DNA of 64,000 bases from Mycobacterium syngnathidarum (GTDB lineage Bacteria; Actinomycetota; Actinomycetes; Mycobacteriales; Mycobacteriaceae): the NCBI RefSeq assembly GCF_001942625.1, contig NZ_MLCL01000033.1:186001-250000 (forward strand), written 5' to 3'. The position numbers and the translations under genes were made by a program. Shown piece by piece: positions 11,892 to 22,297 of this stretch; position 1 is the stretch's first letter; each line of letters begins with the position of its first letter. Under the pieces are notes generated by a model. That model was not told the DNA's origin and searched no databases. It was given only the letters and a program-made list of their open reading frames with translations.

Positions 11892-12455
11892 TTGGCCGAG
11901 ACTCCAGTAACCCCGATTGCCGTCATCGGCATGGGCTGCCGGCTCCCGGGCCAGATCGAATCGCCCGAACAGTTGTGGGCGGCACTTCTGCAAGGCGACG
12001 ACCTGGTCACCGAGGTGCCCGCCGCGCGGTGGGACGCTCAGGAGTTCTACGACCCAGAACCGGGTGTGCCGGGCCGGTCGGTGTCGAAGTGGGGAGCGTT
12101 CCTCGACGACGTGGCCGGTTTCGACGCCGGATTCTTCGGGATCAGCGAGCGCGAGGCCACTGCGATCGACCCACAGCACCGCCTGCTCCTGGAGACCGCC
12201 TGGGAAGCCGTCGAACATGCCGGCACCGACCCGGCAACCCTGTCCGGCTCGCTGACCGGGGTGTTCATGGGATTGACCCACGGCGACTATCAACTGCTCG
12301 CTGCCGACGCCCACTCGATCGAGGGTCCCTACGGCTTCACCGGCAACAACTTCAGCCTGGCGTCTGGCCGGATCGCCTATCACTTGGGTGGCACTGCCAT
12401 GCGTTCGACGAGGCGGCCGACGGATTCGTGGCCGGAGAAGCCGCCGCGGTTGTGA
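11892..12455 (+). pseudogene. 5' part of broken type I PKS (N-terminal half of KS domain)
   Basis: This 187-residue frame encodes the start of a mycocerosic-acid-synthase/Pks5-type [25 protein letters not shown], then [21 protein letters not shown] and [18 protein letters not shown]. The family then continues with the segment around the active-site cysteine (DTACSS), but here it is absent. The DNA jumps straight to coding for [21 protein letters not shown] in another frame, and this frame stops at 12455. About 60 residues are missing by comparison with the family from memory. The start is TTG 11892, preceded by AGAGAGG. The 3' part continues at 12468. Confidence 0.85.
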
Positions 12456-12467
12456 TGGCTCAAGAGG

Positions 12468-15400
12468 TTGACCGACGCAGAACGCGACGGAGATCGGGTT
12501 CTGGCCGTCATTCGCGGTTCCGCGGTGAATCAGGACGGTCGCACCGTCAACATCGCCACCCCGTCGCGAGATGCCCAGGAAGCTGTCTACCGGGCGGCGC
12601 TGTCGGCAGCCGGGGTGGACCCGGCTACCGTCGGACTGGTCGAGGCGCACGGCACCGGCACTCCGGTCGGCGATCCGATCGAGTTCGCGAGTCTGGCGTC
12701 GGTTTACGGGACAGCCGCACCGTGCGCGCTGGGCTCGTCGAAAACCAACTTCGGTCACAGTCAATCGGCATCGGGTGTGGTCGGCCTGATGAAGGCGGTG
12801 CTGGCGCTGCAGCACGGCATCGTTCCGCCCAACCTGCACTTCACCCGCCTGCCCGAAGACATGGCGCGCATCGACACAGATCTGTTCGTCCCGCAGGAAA
12901 CCGTCGAGTGGCCGGTCACCGGGGAGCATCCGCGCCGGGCCGCGGTGTCGTCGTACGGCTTGTCGGGGACCAACGTGCACGCCGTGTTGGAGCAGGCGCC
13001 GGCCACCGAAGGGGTCGCCGGGTCGCGGGGCCGCACCGGTTCCGCACTGTTCGCGCTCTCGGCGACGTCTGCGGAGGCGCTACGGCAGACTGCGGGGCGG
13101 ATGGCCGACTGGTTGGCCGACCGGGCCGACGTCGACCTGACCGATCTGGCCTCCACGCTGGCGCGCCGACGTGCGCACCGGCCCGTGCGTACCGCAGTGC
13201 TCGCCGACGACCGGGTGAGCCTCATCGCGGGCCTGCGTGAGATCGCCGACGGCGAGGTGCCCTACGAGCCCGCCGTGGCGCAGGACGATCGTGGTCCGGT
13301 CTGGGTGTTCTCCGGTCAGGGATCGCAGTGGGCCGCCATGGGAGCCGGGCTGCTGGCGTCCGAGCCTGCGTTCGCCGCGGCCGTCGCCGAGATCGAACCA
13401 CTCATCGCAGGTGAGTCCGGATTCTCCGTCACCGAGGCGATGACGGGAGCCGACGTGGTGACCGGAATCGACCGGGTACAGCCCACGGTGTTCGCCGTCC
13501 AGATCGGTTTGGCGGCAACTCTGCGCTCCCGCGGCGCCGAACCCGGTGCCGTGATCGGACACTCGATGGGCGAGGTCGCCGCCGCGGTCGTGTCAGGGGT
13601 GTTGTCGCTCGACGACGGTGTGAAGGTGATCTGCCGGCGCTCGCGGTTGATGGCAACACTGTCCGGTGCCGGTGCGATGGCCTCGGTTGAGCTGCCGGCC
13701 CAGCAGGTGTTGTCCGAGCTGGCCGCCCGCGGCATCAACGACGTCGTGCTGGCGGTGGTGGCCTCGCCGAAGTCGACCGTGGTCGGTGGCGCGACGGAGT
13801 CGATCCGCACTCTCATCGCCGAGTGGGAGAGCCGCGACATCATGGCCCGCGAGGTTGCCGTCGACGTGGCATCCCACACGCCTCAGGTCGACCCGATCCT
13901 CGACGAACTTGCCGACGAGCTCACCGATCTCGACCCGGCTGAACCGACCATTCCGTACTACTCCGCCACCTTGTACGACCCACGGGATCTGGCTGAATGG
14001 GACGCGGACTACTGGGTGGACAACCTCCGGCACACCGTCCGATTCGCCGCCGCGGTGCAGGCGGCACTCGAAGACGGGTTCCGGGTGTTCACCGAGCTCG
14101 CGCCCCATCCGCTGCTGACCCACGCCGTGGACCAAACGGCGCGCACGCTCGACATCCCGCACGTGGCCCTGGCCACGATGCGACGCGATCAAGAACTTTC
14201 CGGCGGGTTGCTCGGCGTGGTGGCCGAATTGCACAGTGCCGGAGCCCAGGTCGACCTCGCGGCGGTGTGCCCGGACAGCCGGCTCGTCGACGCACCGTTG
14301 CCCACCTGGAATCGCCAGCAGTTGATGCTTGTCCGCGATCCCAACGAGCTTGCCCCCGGCGGCGCCGTCCTCGCGGTGCATCCGCTGCTCGGCGCGCACG
14401 TGCGGCTCGCGGAAGAACCCGAACGCCATGTGTGGCAGGCAGATGTCGGCACCGACACACAGCCGTGGCTGGGTGATCACCAAGTGCACAACGTCGCAGC
14501 CTTGCCGGGTGCGGTCTACTGCGAGATGGCGTTGGCGGCCGGGCGCGCTGTCTTCGGTGACGCCGCAGAGCTTCGCGACATCACGTTCGATCAGATGCTG
14601 CTGCTCGAGGAGCAGAGTCTGGTGTCGGCGTCGGCGTCCGTAACCGGCGATGGGGCCGCCGATTTCGTGGTGGAAACGCTGAATGACGGCGAGCGCGTGC
14701 GACGTGCCACTGCACGGCTTCAGCGCAACGACGACCCAGCGGTACCGGCCGTTCACGACATCGCCGCGCTGTTCGACAGCCACCCGCAGCGGTTGGAAGG
14801 TGCCGAGACGCGGGCCGGCTTCGCCGAGCGGGGAATCCAGTACGGCCCTGCCTTCTCCGGTCTGGTCGCCGCGTATGTCGGTGCGCCGGAGGGGGAGACC
14901 GCCGATACGGTGCTCGCCGAGGTCGCGCTGCCCGGTTCGATTCGTTCGCAACAGGGCATGTACGGCATCCACCCGGCGCTGCTGGATGCCTGCTTCCAGG
15001 CCGTCGGCGTCCACCCCCGCTTGCGTGGTGACCTCACCGGCACGCTGATGTTGCCGCTGGGAGTGCGGCACCTTCGCGCTCATGGATCGACCCGCAATGT
15101 GCAGTATTGCCTGGCGCGGGTGACCGAGTTCACCCCGACGGGCGTCGCGGTCGACATCGAGCTGCTCGACGAGCAGGGAATCGTGCTGTTGAGTGTCGGC
15201 GGATTACGTTTGGGCACCGGCGTTTCGGCCAGTGGACAGCGTGAGCGCACGCTTGGCGACCGGCTGCTGGCGATCGAGTGGCGCCAACAGGAGCTGCCTG
15301 AACCGGACTTTCGCGATCCGGGCCGCTGGTTGCTGATCAGCACGTCCGATGCGGCGGACCTGATGGCGACCAGGCTGGCCGACACACTGAAGGCACACGA

Positions 15401-17996
15401 GGTTGCCGTCACGACGATGGCTTGGCCGCAGCGGTCCGATCACACCGCGCGAGCCGCGCGGCTGCGTGAACACCTGGCCGCCCGGCCGTTCAGCGACGTG
15501 CTCGTGGTGACCGCGCCGCGCAACGGCATCACCGACGACCAGGCCGGCAGCCGGGGCGGTGACAACGTGCGGCACCTGGTGCACATCGCACGGGAGTTGC
15601 CCGAGGTTCACGGCGAACCACCACGGTTGCACGTGTTGACCCGCAACGCCCAAACGGTGTTGGCCGAGGACTCCGCCAACCTGGAGGAAGCGGGTCTGCG
15701 CGGCCTCATCCGGGTGATCGGGATGGAGCATCCGCGGCTGCGGGCCAGCCAGATCGACGTCGACGACTACACCGACCCGGCGCGTGTCGTGGCGCAACTG
15801 CTGGTCGGCTCCGACGAGGACGAGACCGCCTGGCGCGGCGGCAATTGGTATGTGGCACGGCTGATTCCGGGCCCGCTTCGGCCGGAGGAACGTCAGACCA
15901 CTGTGGTCAACCCGGCCCGCGAGGGCATGCGGCTGCAGATCCGGACCCCTGGCGACATCCAGTCACTGGAACTGGCGGCGTTCGAACGGGTGGCTCCGGG
16001 GCCCGGGCAGATCGAGGTATCGGTCACCGCATCGAACCTGAACTTCGCTGATGTGCTGGTGGCGTTCGGCAAGTACCCCAGCTTCGAAGGAAAGCTGCCG
16101 AAACTGGGCGCGGACTTCGCCGGTGTGGTCACCGCGGTGGGTGCCGGTGTGGTCACCCACCAGGTCGGTGATCAAGTGGGTGGCATCTCGGCCGACGGTG
16201 CCTGGTCGACGTTCGTCACATGTGACGCGAACATGGCCGTGACGCTCCCGGCGGGAGTGCCGGTGAACCGCGCCGCGGCGGTGCCGAGCGCGCATGCCAC
16301 CGCCTGGTACGGCCTGCACGACCTGGCCAGGATCTCGGCGGGCGACAAGGTGTTGATCCATTCCGCCACCGGCGGTGTGGGGCAGGCGGCGATAGCCATC
16401 GCCCGCGCTGCGGGTGCCCAGATTTTCGCCACCGCGGGCAGTGAAGCGCGCCGGGATTTGCTGCGCGACATGGGTATCGAGCATGTCTACGATTCGCGGA
16501 GCACTGATTTCGCCGATGAGATCCGCCGGGACACCGACGGTTACGGCGTCGACATCGTGCTGAACTCGCTCACCGGAGCGGCTCAGCGGGCCGGACTGGA
16601 ACTGCTGTCCTTCGGCGGCCGGTTCGTCGAGATCGGCAAGCGTGACATCTACGGCGACACCCGGATGGGGCTCTTTCCGTTCCGCCGCAACCTGTCGTTC
16701 TATGCGGTTGACCTGGCCTTGCTGGCCTTGACCGAACCAGATACCGTCCGGCGTCTGATGGAGGTCTGCTACGGCCACATCGCAGACGGAACCCTGCCGC
16801 TACCGCAGACCACTCACTACCCCCTGCAGGACGGTGCCACCGCCATTCGCGTGATGGGAGCGGCCGAGCACACGGGCAAGCTGGTGCTCGACATCCCCGA
16901 AGGCGGCCAGATCCCGGCGGTGGTCCCGCCGGAAGAAGCGCCCGCCTTCCGGTCGGACGGTGCCTACATCGTCACGGGCGGCCTGGGCGGGCTCGGGTTG
17001 TTCCTCGCCGAGACGCTCGCGTCGGCTGGCTGCGGCCGCCTGGTGCTCAACGGGCGATCCGCGCCGTCCCCGGACGCCCTGGCTGTCATCGACCGGATAC
17101 GCAGTGGCGGAACCGAAATCGCCGTGGAGCTGGGCGACATCGCCGAACCCGATACCGCTGTCCGACTTGTGGAAGTGGCGTGCGCGACGGGGCTGCCGTT
17201 GTGTGGGGTGTTACACGGGGCGGCCGTGATCGAAGACGCCGTACTGGCCAACATCACCGATGATCTCGTCGAAAGAGACTGGGCACCAAAGGTATACGGT
17301 GCATGGAATCTGCATCAGGCCACCATCGGTCAGTCCTTGGACTGGTTCTGCTCATTCTCCTCGGCAGCGGCCCTGGTCGGCTCGCCGGGGCAGGGCGCGT
17401 ACGCCGCGGCCAACAGTTGGCTGGATGCGTTCACCCATTGGCGGCGCAGCCAGGGGTTGCCCGCGCTGGCGATCGCATGGGGCCCGTGGTCGGAGATCGG
17501 CCGCGGCACCGGTCTGGCCGATGGTTCTAGTGCGGCGATCTCGCCTGACGAAGGGGCCTACGCCTTCACGACGTTGCTGCGCCACAACCGTGCGTACAGC
17601 GGGTACGCGCCGGTGCTGGGCACGCCGTGGCTCACCGCGTTCGCGCAGACGAGCCGGTTCGCCGAAGCGTTCGCATCGTCGGCGGGCGCACGTGGCGGCG
17701 CCGGCGGCAGCGCGTTCCTCTCCGAGTTGCGCGCCCTTCCCCCGGCCGAGTGGCAGGCCCGGATGCGGAAGATGATCGCCGAGCAGATCAGCACGATCCT
17801 GCGCCGCTCCGTCGACCCGGACCGCCCGCTGGCCGAATACGGTCTCGACTCGCTCGGAACCCTGGAGGTCCGCACCCGGATCGAGGCCGAGACGGGCATT
17901 CGTGTCGGCGCGACCGATATCAGCACCATCCGGGTTCTGGCCGAACGCCTCTGCGACGCACTGGCCCCGGATTCTCCCGTGTCGGTTCCGTCGTGA
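12468..17996 (+). CDS. Pks5/MAS-type polyketide synthase, 3' part of the broken gene (partial KS-AT-DH-ER-KR-ACP)
   Basis: This 1842-codon frame is the rest of an iterative type I PKS that makes methyl-branched fatty acids from methylmalonyl-CoA. Rough domains: KS C-terminal third to residue 170 ([27 protein letters not shown]); AT 280-600 ([26 protein letters not shown]); DH 640-900 ([15 protein letters not shown]); ER 1150-1450 ([18 protein letters not shown]); KR 1490-1700 ([16 protein letters not shown]); ACP 1760-1835 with the phosphopantetheine serine in YGLDSLG. The apparent start is a TTG inside the KS domain, not a real start: an extra G near 12456-12459 shifts the frame from VVM to [12 protein letters not shown]. 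Domain order equals MAS/Pks5, whose products go into LOS or related lipids. Unless the two lesions are sequence errors, no working KS is made. Confidence 0.85.
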   Translation: MTDAERDGDRVLAVIRGSAVNQDGRTVNIATPSRDAQEAVYRAALSAAGVDPATVGLVEAHGTGTPVGDPIEFASLASVYGTAAPCALGSSKTNFGHSQSASGVVGLMKAVLALQHGIVPPNLHFTRLPEDMARIDTDLFVPQETVEWPVTGEHPRRAAVSSYGLSGTNVHAVLEQAPATEGVAGSRGRTGSALFALSATSAEALRQTAGRMADWLADRADVDLTDLASTLARRRAHRPVRTAVLADDRVSLIAGLREIADGEVPYEPAVAQDDRGPVWVFSGQGSQWAAMGAGLLASEPAFAAAVAEIEPLIAGESGFSVTEAMTGADVVTGIDRVQPTVFAVQIGLAATLRSRGAEPGAVIGHSMGEVAAAVVSGVLSLDDGVKVICRRSRLMATLSGAGAMASVELPAQQVLSELAARGINDVVLAVVASPKSTVVGGATESIRTLIAEWESRDIMAREVAVDVASHTPQVDPILDELADELTDLDPAEPTIPYYSATLYDPRDLAEWDADYWVDNLRHTVRFAAAVQAALEDGFRVFTELAPHPLLTHAVDQTARTLDIPHVALATMRRDQELSGGLLGVVAELHSAGAQVDLAAVCPDSRLVDAPLPTWNRQQLMLVRDPNELAPGGAVLAVHPLLGAHVRLAEEPERHVWQADVGTDTQPWLGDHQVHNVAALPGAVYCEMALAAGRAVFGDAAELRDITFDQMLLLEEQSLVSASASVTGDGAADFVVETLNDGERVRRATARLQRNDDPAVPAVHDIAALFDSHPQRLEGAETRAGFAERGIQYGPAFSGLVAAYVGAPEGETADTVLAEVALPGSIRSQQGMYGIHPALLDACFQAVGVHPRLRGDLTGTLMLPLGVRHLRAHGSTRNVQYCLARVTEFTPTGVAVDIELLDEQGIVLLSVGGLRLGTGVSASGQRERTLGDRLLAIEWRQQELPEPDFRDPGRWLLISTSDAADLMATRLADTLKAHEVAVTTMAWPQRSDHTARAARLREHLAARPFSDVLVVTAPRNGITDDQAGSRGGDNVRHLVHIARELPEVHGEPPRLHVLTRNAQTVLAEDSANLEEAGLRGLIRVIGMEHPRLRASQIDVDDYTDPARVVAQLLVGSDEDETAWRGGNWYVARLIPGPLRPEERQTTVVNPAREGMRLQIRTPGDIQSLELAAFERVAPGPGQIEVSVTASNLNFADVLVAFGKYPSFEGKLPKLGADFAGVVTAVGAGVVTHQVGDQVGGISADGAWSTFVTCDANMAVTLPAGVPVNRAAAVPSAHATAWYGLHDLARISAGDKVLIHSATGGVGQAAIAIARAAGAQIFATAGSEARRDLLRDMGIEHVYDSRSTDFADEIRRDTDGYGVDIVLNSLTGAAQRAGLELLSFGGRFVEIGKRDIYGDTRMGLFPFRRNLSFYAVDLALLALTEPDTVRRLMEVCYGHIADGTLPLPQTTHYPLQDGATAIRVMGAAEHTGKLVLDIPEGGQIPAVVPPEEAPAFRSDGAYIVTGGLGGLGLFLAETLASAGCGRLVLNGRSAPSPDALAVIDRIRSGGTEIAVELGDIAEPDTAVRLVEVACATGLPLCGVLHGAAVIEDAVLANITDDLVERDWAPKVYGAWNLHQATIGQSLDWFCSFSSAAALVGSPGQGAYAAANSWLDAFTHWRRSQGLPALAIAWGPWSEIGRGTGLADGSSAAISPDEGAYAFTTLLRHNRAYSGYAPVLGTPWLTAFAQTSRFAEAFASSAGARGGAGGSAFLSELRALPPAEWQARMRKMIAEQISTILRRSVDPDRPLAEYGLDSLGTLEVRTRIEAETGIRVGATDISTIRVLAERLCDALAPDSPVSVPS

Positions 17997-18048
17997 CGGC
18001 GGGGAACGCGGCGCTGTCCAGCGTGGTCATCAAGACAGGAGATACGCA

Positions 18049-19497
18049 TTGGTTGCGATGAAACCCATTCACGATTGGTCGGGCGAGCCCGGCGAAGTGG
18101 TGTCGTGGAATCCATCGCAGGCGTCGGTGGCCAAGGTGGCCGGAGCTCCGGTCAGTGATGTGCCGGTGAGCTATCAGCAGGAGCAGCACCTGCTGGCGTT
18201 CCGTAGGCACGTGTCGCAGGGCACCGACATGGCCAGGCTCAACATCCCGGCCTGGGATGTCCCGGGCCGCTGCGATATCCGCGCGATGTCTCATGTGATC
18301 AACGCGTACCTGCGCCGGCACGACACCTTCCACAGCTGGTTCGAGTACGTCGAGGATGGTTCGATTCGCCGGCGCACCGTCAGCAACCCTCGCGATATCA
18401 AGTTCGTGCCCACCAAGCACGGCGAGATGTCGGCCGACCAATGGCGTGAGCACATCCTGGCCACGCCGGACCCCTGGCAGTGGGATTGCTTCCGATTCGG
18501 AATCATCCAGCGGGACAACCATTTCACGATGTACATCAGTGTCGACCACGTCCACACCGATGCGATGTTCATGGGACTGGCTTTCGTCGAGATCCACATG
18601 ATGTACCAGGCACTGGTCCAGGGCGCGGCGCCGCTGCAACTGCCCGACGCCGGTAGCTATGACCGGTACTGCCTGGAACAACGGAAGTACACAGCGGCAC
18701 TCGATCTGAACTCGCCTGAAGTGCGGGACTGGATCACCTTCCTGAAGGCCAACAACGGAACCCTGCCGCGGTTCCCGTTTCCGCTCGGGGACCCGTCGCT
18801 GCCTCACACCGGCGACGTCATCACCGTCGAACTGCTCGACAAGGAACAAGCTGACCGGTTCGAGAAGGCCTGCATCGCGGCGGGAGCGCGGTTCAGTGGT
18901 GGCGTATTCGCCTGTGGCGCACTAGCGCAATATGCGTTGACCGGTGAGGACACCTACCGGGTCATCACCCCGACCACGACGCGACGCAGTGAGAACGAGT
19001 TCATGACGACTGGTTGGTTTACCGGTCTGGTGCCGATCACGGTCGAGTTGCCCACCCCGTCGTTCAGCGCCGCGGCCCGTGTCGCCCAGCAGTCCTTCGA
19101 CGGCGGCATGGACCTGGCCCACGTCCCGTTCGAACGCGTCTTGGAATTGGCGGATCCCGACAGCGGCATCCGCAGCCCGGATCCGGGTGTCCCGATGTTG
19201 TCGTATCTGGATGCAGGTCTGCTCTCGCCCGCGGTGATCGCGGAATGGCAGCGACTCAATGGCACCCTCTACAGCGATTCCCGGTCGGCCTTCCAGGTCG
19301 GTATGTGGGTGAACCGGGTCCAGGATTGCACAACCGTCACCGCCGCGTTCCCCAGCAACCCGGTCGCGCGGGAGTCGGTGCTCCGGTACCTCGAAGCGAT
19401 GAAGGCTGCCTACCTGCGGGTGGTGGAGGGGCATGACGAAGTGGTTCACGCCGACGAGGTCGGCGGTGCAGCGGCACTCGGACTGAAGACGGCGTGA
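18049..19497 (+). CDS. PapA-type polyketide-associated acyltransferase
   Basis: A 482-residue condensation-superfamily acyltransferase. PapA proteins move acyl chains from a PKS or CoA to a sugar or diol. The HxxxD motif appears as DHVHTDAM near residue 167. The N-terminal block DVPVSYQQEQHLLAFRRH and LNIPAWDVPGRCD resemble PapA1-PapA4 enzymes of trehalose-lipid and LOS pathways. AGGAG at 18037-18041 is seven bases before TTG 18049 (reading VAMKPIHDW), making TTG the best start; ATG 18058 is the alternative. It follows the PKS by 52 bases and probably belongs to its operon. By context it would transfer the PKS product to the glycolipid core. Confidence 0.88.
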   Translation: MVAMKPIHDWSGEPGEVVSWNPSQASVAKVAGAPVSDVPVSYQQEQHLLAFRRHVSQGTDMARLNIPAWDVPGRCDIRAMSHVINAYLRRHDTFHSWFEYVEDGSIRRRTVSNPRDIKFVPTKHGEMSADQWREHILATPDPWQWDCFRFGIIQRDNHFTMYISVDHVHTDAMFMGLAFVEIHMMYQALVQGAAPLQLPDAGSYDRYCLEQRKYTAALDLNSPEVRDWITFLKANNGTLPRFPFPLGDPSLPHTGDVITVELLDKEQADRFEKACIAAGARFSGGVFACGALAQYALTGEDTYRVITPTTTRRSENEFMTTGWFTGLVPITVELPTPSFSAAARVAQQSFDGGMDLAHVPFERVLELADPDSGIRSPDPGVPMLSYLDAGLLSPAVIAEWQRLNGTLYSDSRSAFQVGMWVNRVQDCTTVTAAFPSNPVARESVLRYLEAMKAAYLRVVEGHDEVVHADEVGGAAALGLKTA

Positions 19498-19525
19498 GCA
19501 CGGACATGCTGGAGGTTTCTGCGCG

Positions 19526-20887
19526 ATGACGGGTTCCGCCACGCGATCTGAGGATCGGCTGTCGTTCACCGACCAGGCGATGTTTCTGGGCCTGCGCGCC
19601 ACGGGCCAGGAAGCCGTCATGCAGTGTGTATGGATCTACGAACGACCGATCGACTACGACGGGGTCCGGCGCTTCTACGAGGGCATCGGCCACGGCGTTT
19701 TCGGTCGGCGAATCGAACGCTCGCCATTGCCTTTCGGTCGTCATCGGTGGGTTTCGGCACCGGGACCTCAGGCAGAACTGGACATCGCCCGTCCCCGCAG
19801 CCGCGGCGAACTCGGCGCGTGGGTGGACGAGCGGGCCGCCATGCCCCTCGACCCCGAGCACGGTCCGGGCTGGCACATGGGCGTACTTCCGATGACCGAC
19901 GGCTCGACTGCGATCTGCCTGGTCGGCTCGCACTGCCTGGGAGACGGTGGCGGCGGGATCCTCACGATCCTGAATGCGGTGTACGGCAACAAGACTGATT
20001 TCAATCATCCTGCGCCGTTGACGCGGACCCGGTGGCGCGCAGTGCGATCCGATCTGGGTGAGACTCTGCGCGGAGTTCCCGAGGTGGCCCGCACCGTGGT
20101 CGGGGCGGCCAAACTGGCCCGGCGGCGACGTGGTGACATCTCGCGTTCAGGCGCGGCCCGGCCGCGCCAGGTGAGCGGCGCCGACGACCGCGTGTACATG
20201 CCGGCCGTCACCGCCTACATCAATGCCGAGGATTGGGGCCTCCGGGCGAAAACCCTGGGTGGAAACAGCTATTCGTTGGTGGCCGGCGTGGCGGCCAGGC
20301 TTGCCGCGGCGATGGGGCGAGTGCGCGACGAGGATGGTGCGGTCACGCTGAACATTCCGCAGAACGACCGCACCCTGGACTGCGTCGACACCCGGGCGAA
20401 CGCTGTGCTGCTGGTCAATGTCGCCATCGACCCCGAGACGGTGACCACCGATCTGTCCGGCGCTCGGGCCGCGATCAAAGCCGGACTGGCCACCGCACGC
20501 GATGTCCCCGACGAGACCCTGCAGTTGCTTCCGCTGACGCCATTTATCCCGAAACGGGTGGTGCGCAAGATGGCTGACATGGTCTTCGGATTCGCCGCCG
20601 ATCGGCCGGTGTCGTGTTCGAACATGGGGGAGGTCCCGGCGGCGGTGGCTCTGGCCGACGGTACCGAAGCCGATTACCTCTATTTCCGGGGGATCGACCG
20701 GTACGCCACCCGCGGAGCCCTCGAACAGCGTCGTGGGCTGCTCACCGTGGTCGCCTGCCAGGTCGACGCCAAGGTCTCGTTGAGCATCGTCGCCTATGAG
20801 CCGGGTTCGGAGAATTCCACGCCGTGGCTGTACGAACTGGTGGCCAACACCCTGGCCGACTTTGAACTCACCGGCGTGATCGAGTAG
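19526..20887 (+). CDS. HxxxDG acyltransferase-like protein, paralogue 1 of 3
   Basis: A 453-residue protein of the wax-ester-synthase/condensation fold. The catalytic-type motif is SHCLGDGGGG near residue 136. Other blocks shared with the two paralogues in this locus are the N-terminal SFTDQAMFLGLRA and VMQCVWIYERPIDYDG, FGRRIERSPLPFGRHRWV, DPEHGPGWHMGV, the DTRANA block and a SCSNMGEVP block near the C-terminus. The set probably acylates a glycolipid, but acyl donor and acceptor cannot be read from sequence. GGAGG precedes the ATG; the gap to papA is 28 bases. Related genes occur beside pks5 in the M. smegmatis LOS locus, from memory. Confidence 0.8.
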   Translation: MTGSATRSEDRLSFTDQAMFLGLRATGQEAVMQCVWIYERPIDYDGVRRFYEGIGHGVFGRRIERSPLPFGRHRWVSAPGPQAELDIARPRSRGELGAWVDERAAMPLDPEHGPGWHMGVLPMTDGSTAICLVGSHCLGDGGGGILTILNAVYGNKTDFNHPAPLTRTRWRAVRSDLGETLRGVPEVARTVVGAAKLARRRRGDISRSGAARPRQVSGADDRVYMPAVTAYINAEDWGLRAKTLGGNSYSLVAGVAARLAAAMGRVRDEDGAVTLNIPQNDRTLDCVDTRANAVLLVNVAIDPETVTTDLSGARAAIKAGLATARDVPDETLQLLPLTPFIPKRVVRKMADMVFGFAADRPVSCSNMGEVPAAVALADGTEADYLYFRGIDRYATRGALEQRRGLLTVVACQVDAKVSLSIVAYEPGSENSTPWLYELVANTLADFELTGVIE

Positions 20888-20891
20888 TTCG

Positions 20892-22283
20892 ATGTCCCGA
20901 TCACATTCTCTGCCAGGGCGATTCACGTCGTCGACTGATCTGCCGGACAACCGGCTGGCGCTGTGGGACGAGGCCGCGGTGCGGATGATGCGTGCCACGG
21001 GCCGCGTACAGGTCATGCAGTGCTCCTGGGTCTACGACCATCCGATCGACTTCGACGGGCTCCGGCGCTTCCACCGGAATTTCGGCGGCGGCTTGTTCGG
21101 TCGCCGCATCGAGCGTTCCCCGCTGCCTTTCGGACGGTTTCGCTGGGTTTCGGCACCCGGGCCTCAAGCGCCACTTGATGTCGACGAGCCGCGCCCTCGC
21201 ACCGAGATCAGCGACTGGCTCGATGAGCGTGCACAACTACCGATCGATCCCGAGCACGGTCCGGGGTGGCACATGGGTGTGCTGCCGGTCAGCGACGGGT
21301 CGACCGCAGTGACCGTGGTGGTTTCTCACTGCCTTGGTGACGGGGTCGGCGGCGTGATGGTGATTGCCGACGCGATCGCCGGCCGGCAGCCCGATCTGGG
21401 CTACCCGCCGCCGAAGTCGCGCGGCAGGCTGCGCGCGATGGTGCGCGACATCCGCCAAACAGTGTCGGACCTGCCGGAGGCGGCCCGCACGGCCGCCGCC
21501 GCCGTGCGGCTCCTCCGCCAGCCGAACCCCGATGCGCCCGCGGAGCGGGTCGGCCCGCCGACGCGGGTGGTGCCCGACGGTGACAAGGCAACGGTGCTGC
21601 CCGCGATCTCGGTGTTCGTCGACGTTGCGGATTGGAATGTGCGCGCGGAAGCAGTTGGTGGCAACAGCTATTCGATGCTCGCTGCTTTCGCGGCGAAACT
21701 CGGGGAGTGCATGGGGCGGTGCGGACCCGACGGCGACGTCACACTCCTGATCGCGGTCAACGACCGCACGGACGGCGATACCCGGGCCAACGCCATGTCC
21801 CTGGCGACCGCGCGGGTGGACCCGATGACGGTGACCACCGATCAGTCCGGCGCCCGTGGCGTCATCCGTCAAGCGTTCAAAACGCTGCGCGACCAACCCG
21901 ACGAGACCCTGCAACTCCTACCGCTGACCCCGCTGGTGCCCAAGGGATTCCTGAAACAAGTTGCCGACGGCTTCATCGGAAATGGGGACCTTCCGGTGTC
22001 CTGCTCGAACCTCGGCGACCTCACATCGGACGTGACCCGGGTGGACGGTACGGAAGCCGAATACATCGTGTTCCGCGGCGTCGACCAGGGAACCACCCGC
22101 CAGGAACTGGAGGATGCCGACGGCCAGTTGGTTCTGGTGTCCTCCCGGGTCGGCGGCAAGGTCTCCATCGGGATCACCGGATATCAAGCAGGCGAACAGA
22201 ATTCGAAGGCCAGGTTGTCCGAATTGGCGGCGAAAACCCTGGCCGAGTTCGATCTCACCGGCGAGATTGACTGGAACGGCTGA
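20892..22283 (+). CDS. HxxxDG acyltransferase-like protein, paralogue 2 of 3
   Basis: A 463-residue paralogue of the preceding gene, only four bases after it. It keeps the motif SHCLGDGVGG near residue 146, VMQCSWVYDHPIDFDG, FGRRIERSPLPFGRFRWVSA, IDPEHGPGWHMGV, NDRTDGDTRANA and VSCSNLGDLTSDV. The near-identical N-terminal blocks point to tandem duplication. HxxxDG is intact, so it is likely an active acyltransferase, but its position in the pathway is inferred. The start ATG lies between the previous stop and a serine/arginine-rich N-terminus (MSRSHSLPGRF). Confidence 0.8.
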   Translation: MSRSHSLPGRFTSSTDLPDNRLALWDEAAVRMMRATGRVQVMQCSWVYDHPIDFDGLRRFHRNFGGGLFGRRIERSPLPFGRFRWVSAPGPQAPLDVDEPRPRTEISDWLDERAQLPIDPEHGPGWHMGVLPVSDGSTAVTVVVSHCLGDGVGGVMVIADAIAGRQPDLGYPPPKSRGRLRAMVRDIRQTVSDLPEAARTAAAAVRLLRQPNPDAPAERVGPPTRVVPDGDKATVLPAISVFVDVADWNVRAEAVGGNSYSMLAAFAAKLGECMGRCGPDGDVTLLIAVNDRTDGDTRANAMSLATARVDPMTVTTDQSGARGVIRQAFKTLRDQPDETLQLLPLTPLVPKGFLKQVADGFIGNGDLPVSCSNLGDLTSDVTRVDGTEAEYIVFRGVDQGTTRQELEDADGQLVLVSSRVGGKVSIGITGYQAGEQNSKARLSELAAKTLAEFDLTGEIDWNG

Positions 22284-22297
22284 GAAAGGCTGAATCG

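Noticed and set aside
13997..14476. Other frames inside the PKS and acyltransferase genes
   Set aside because: Overlap well-supported domains in the main frame; Arg/Pro-rich shadows.
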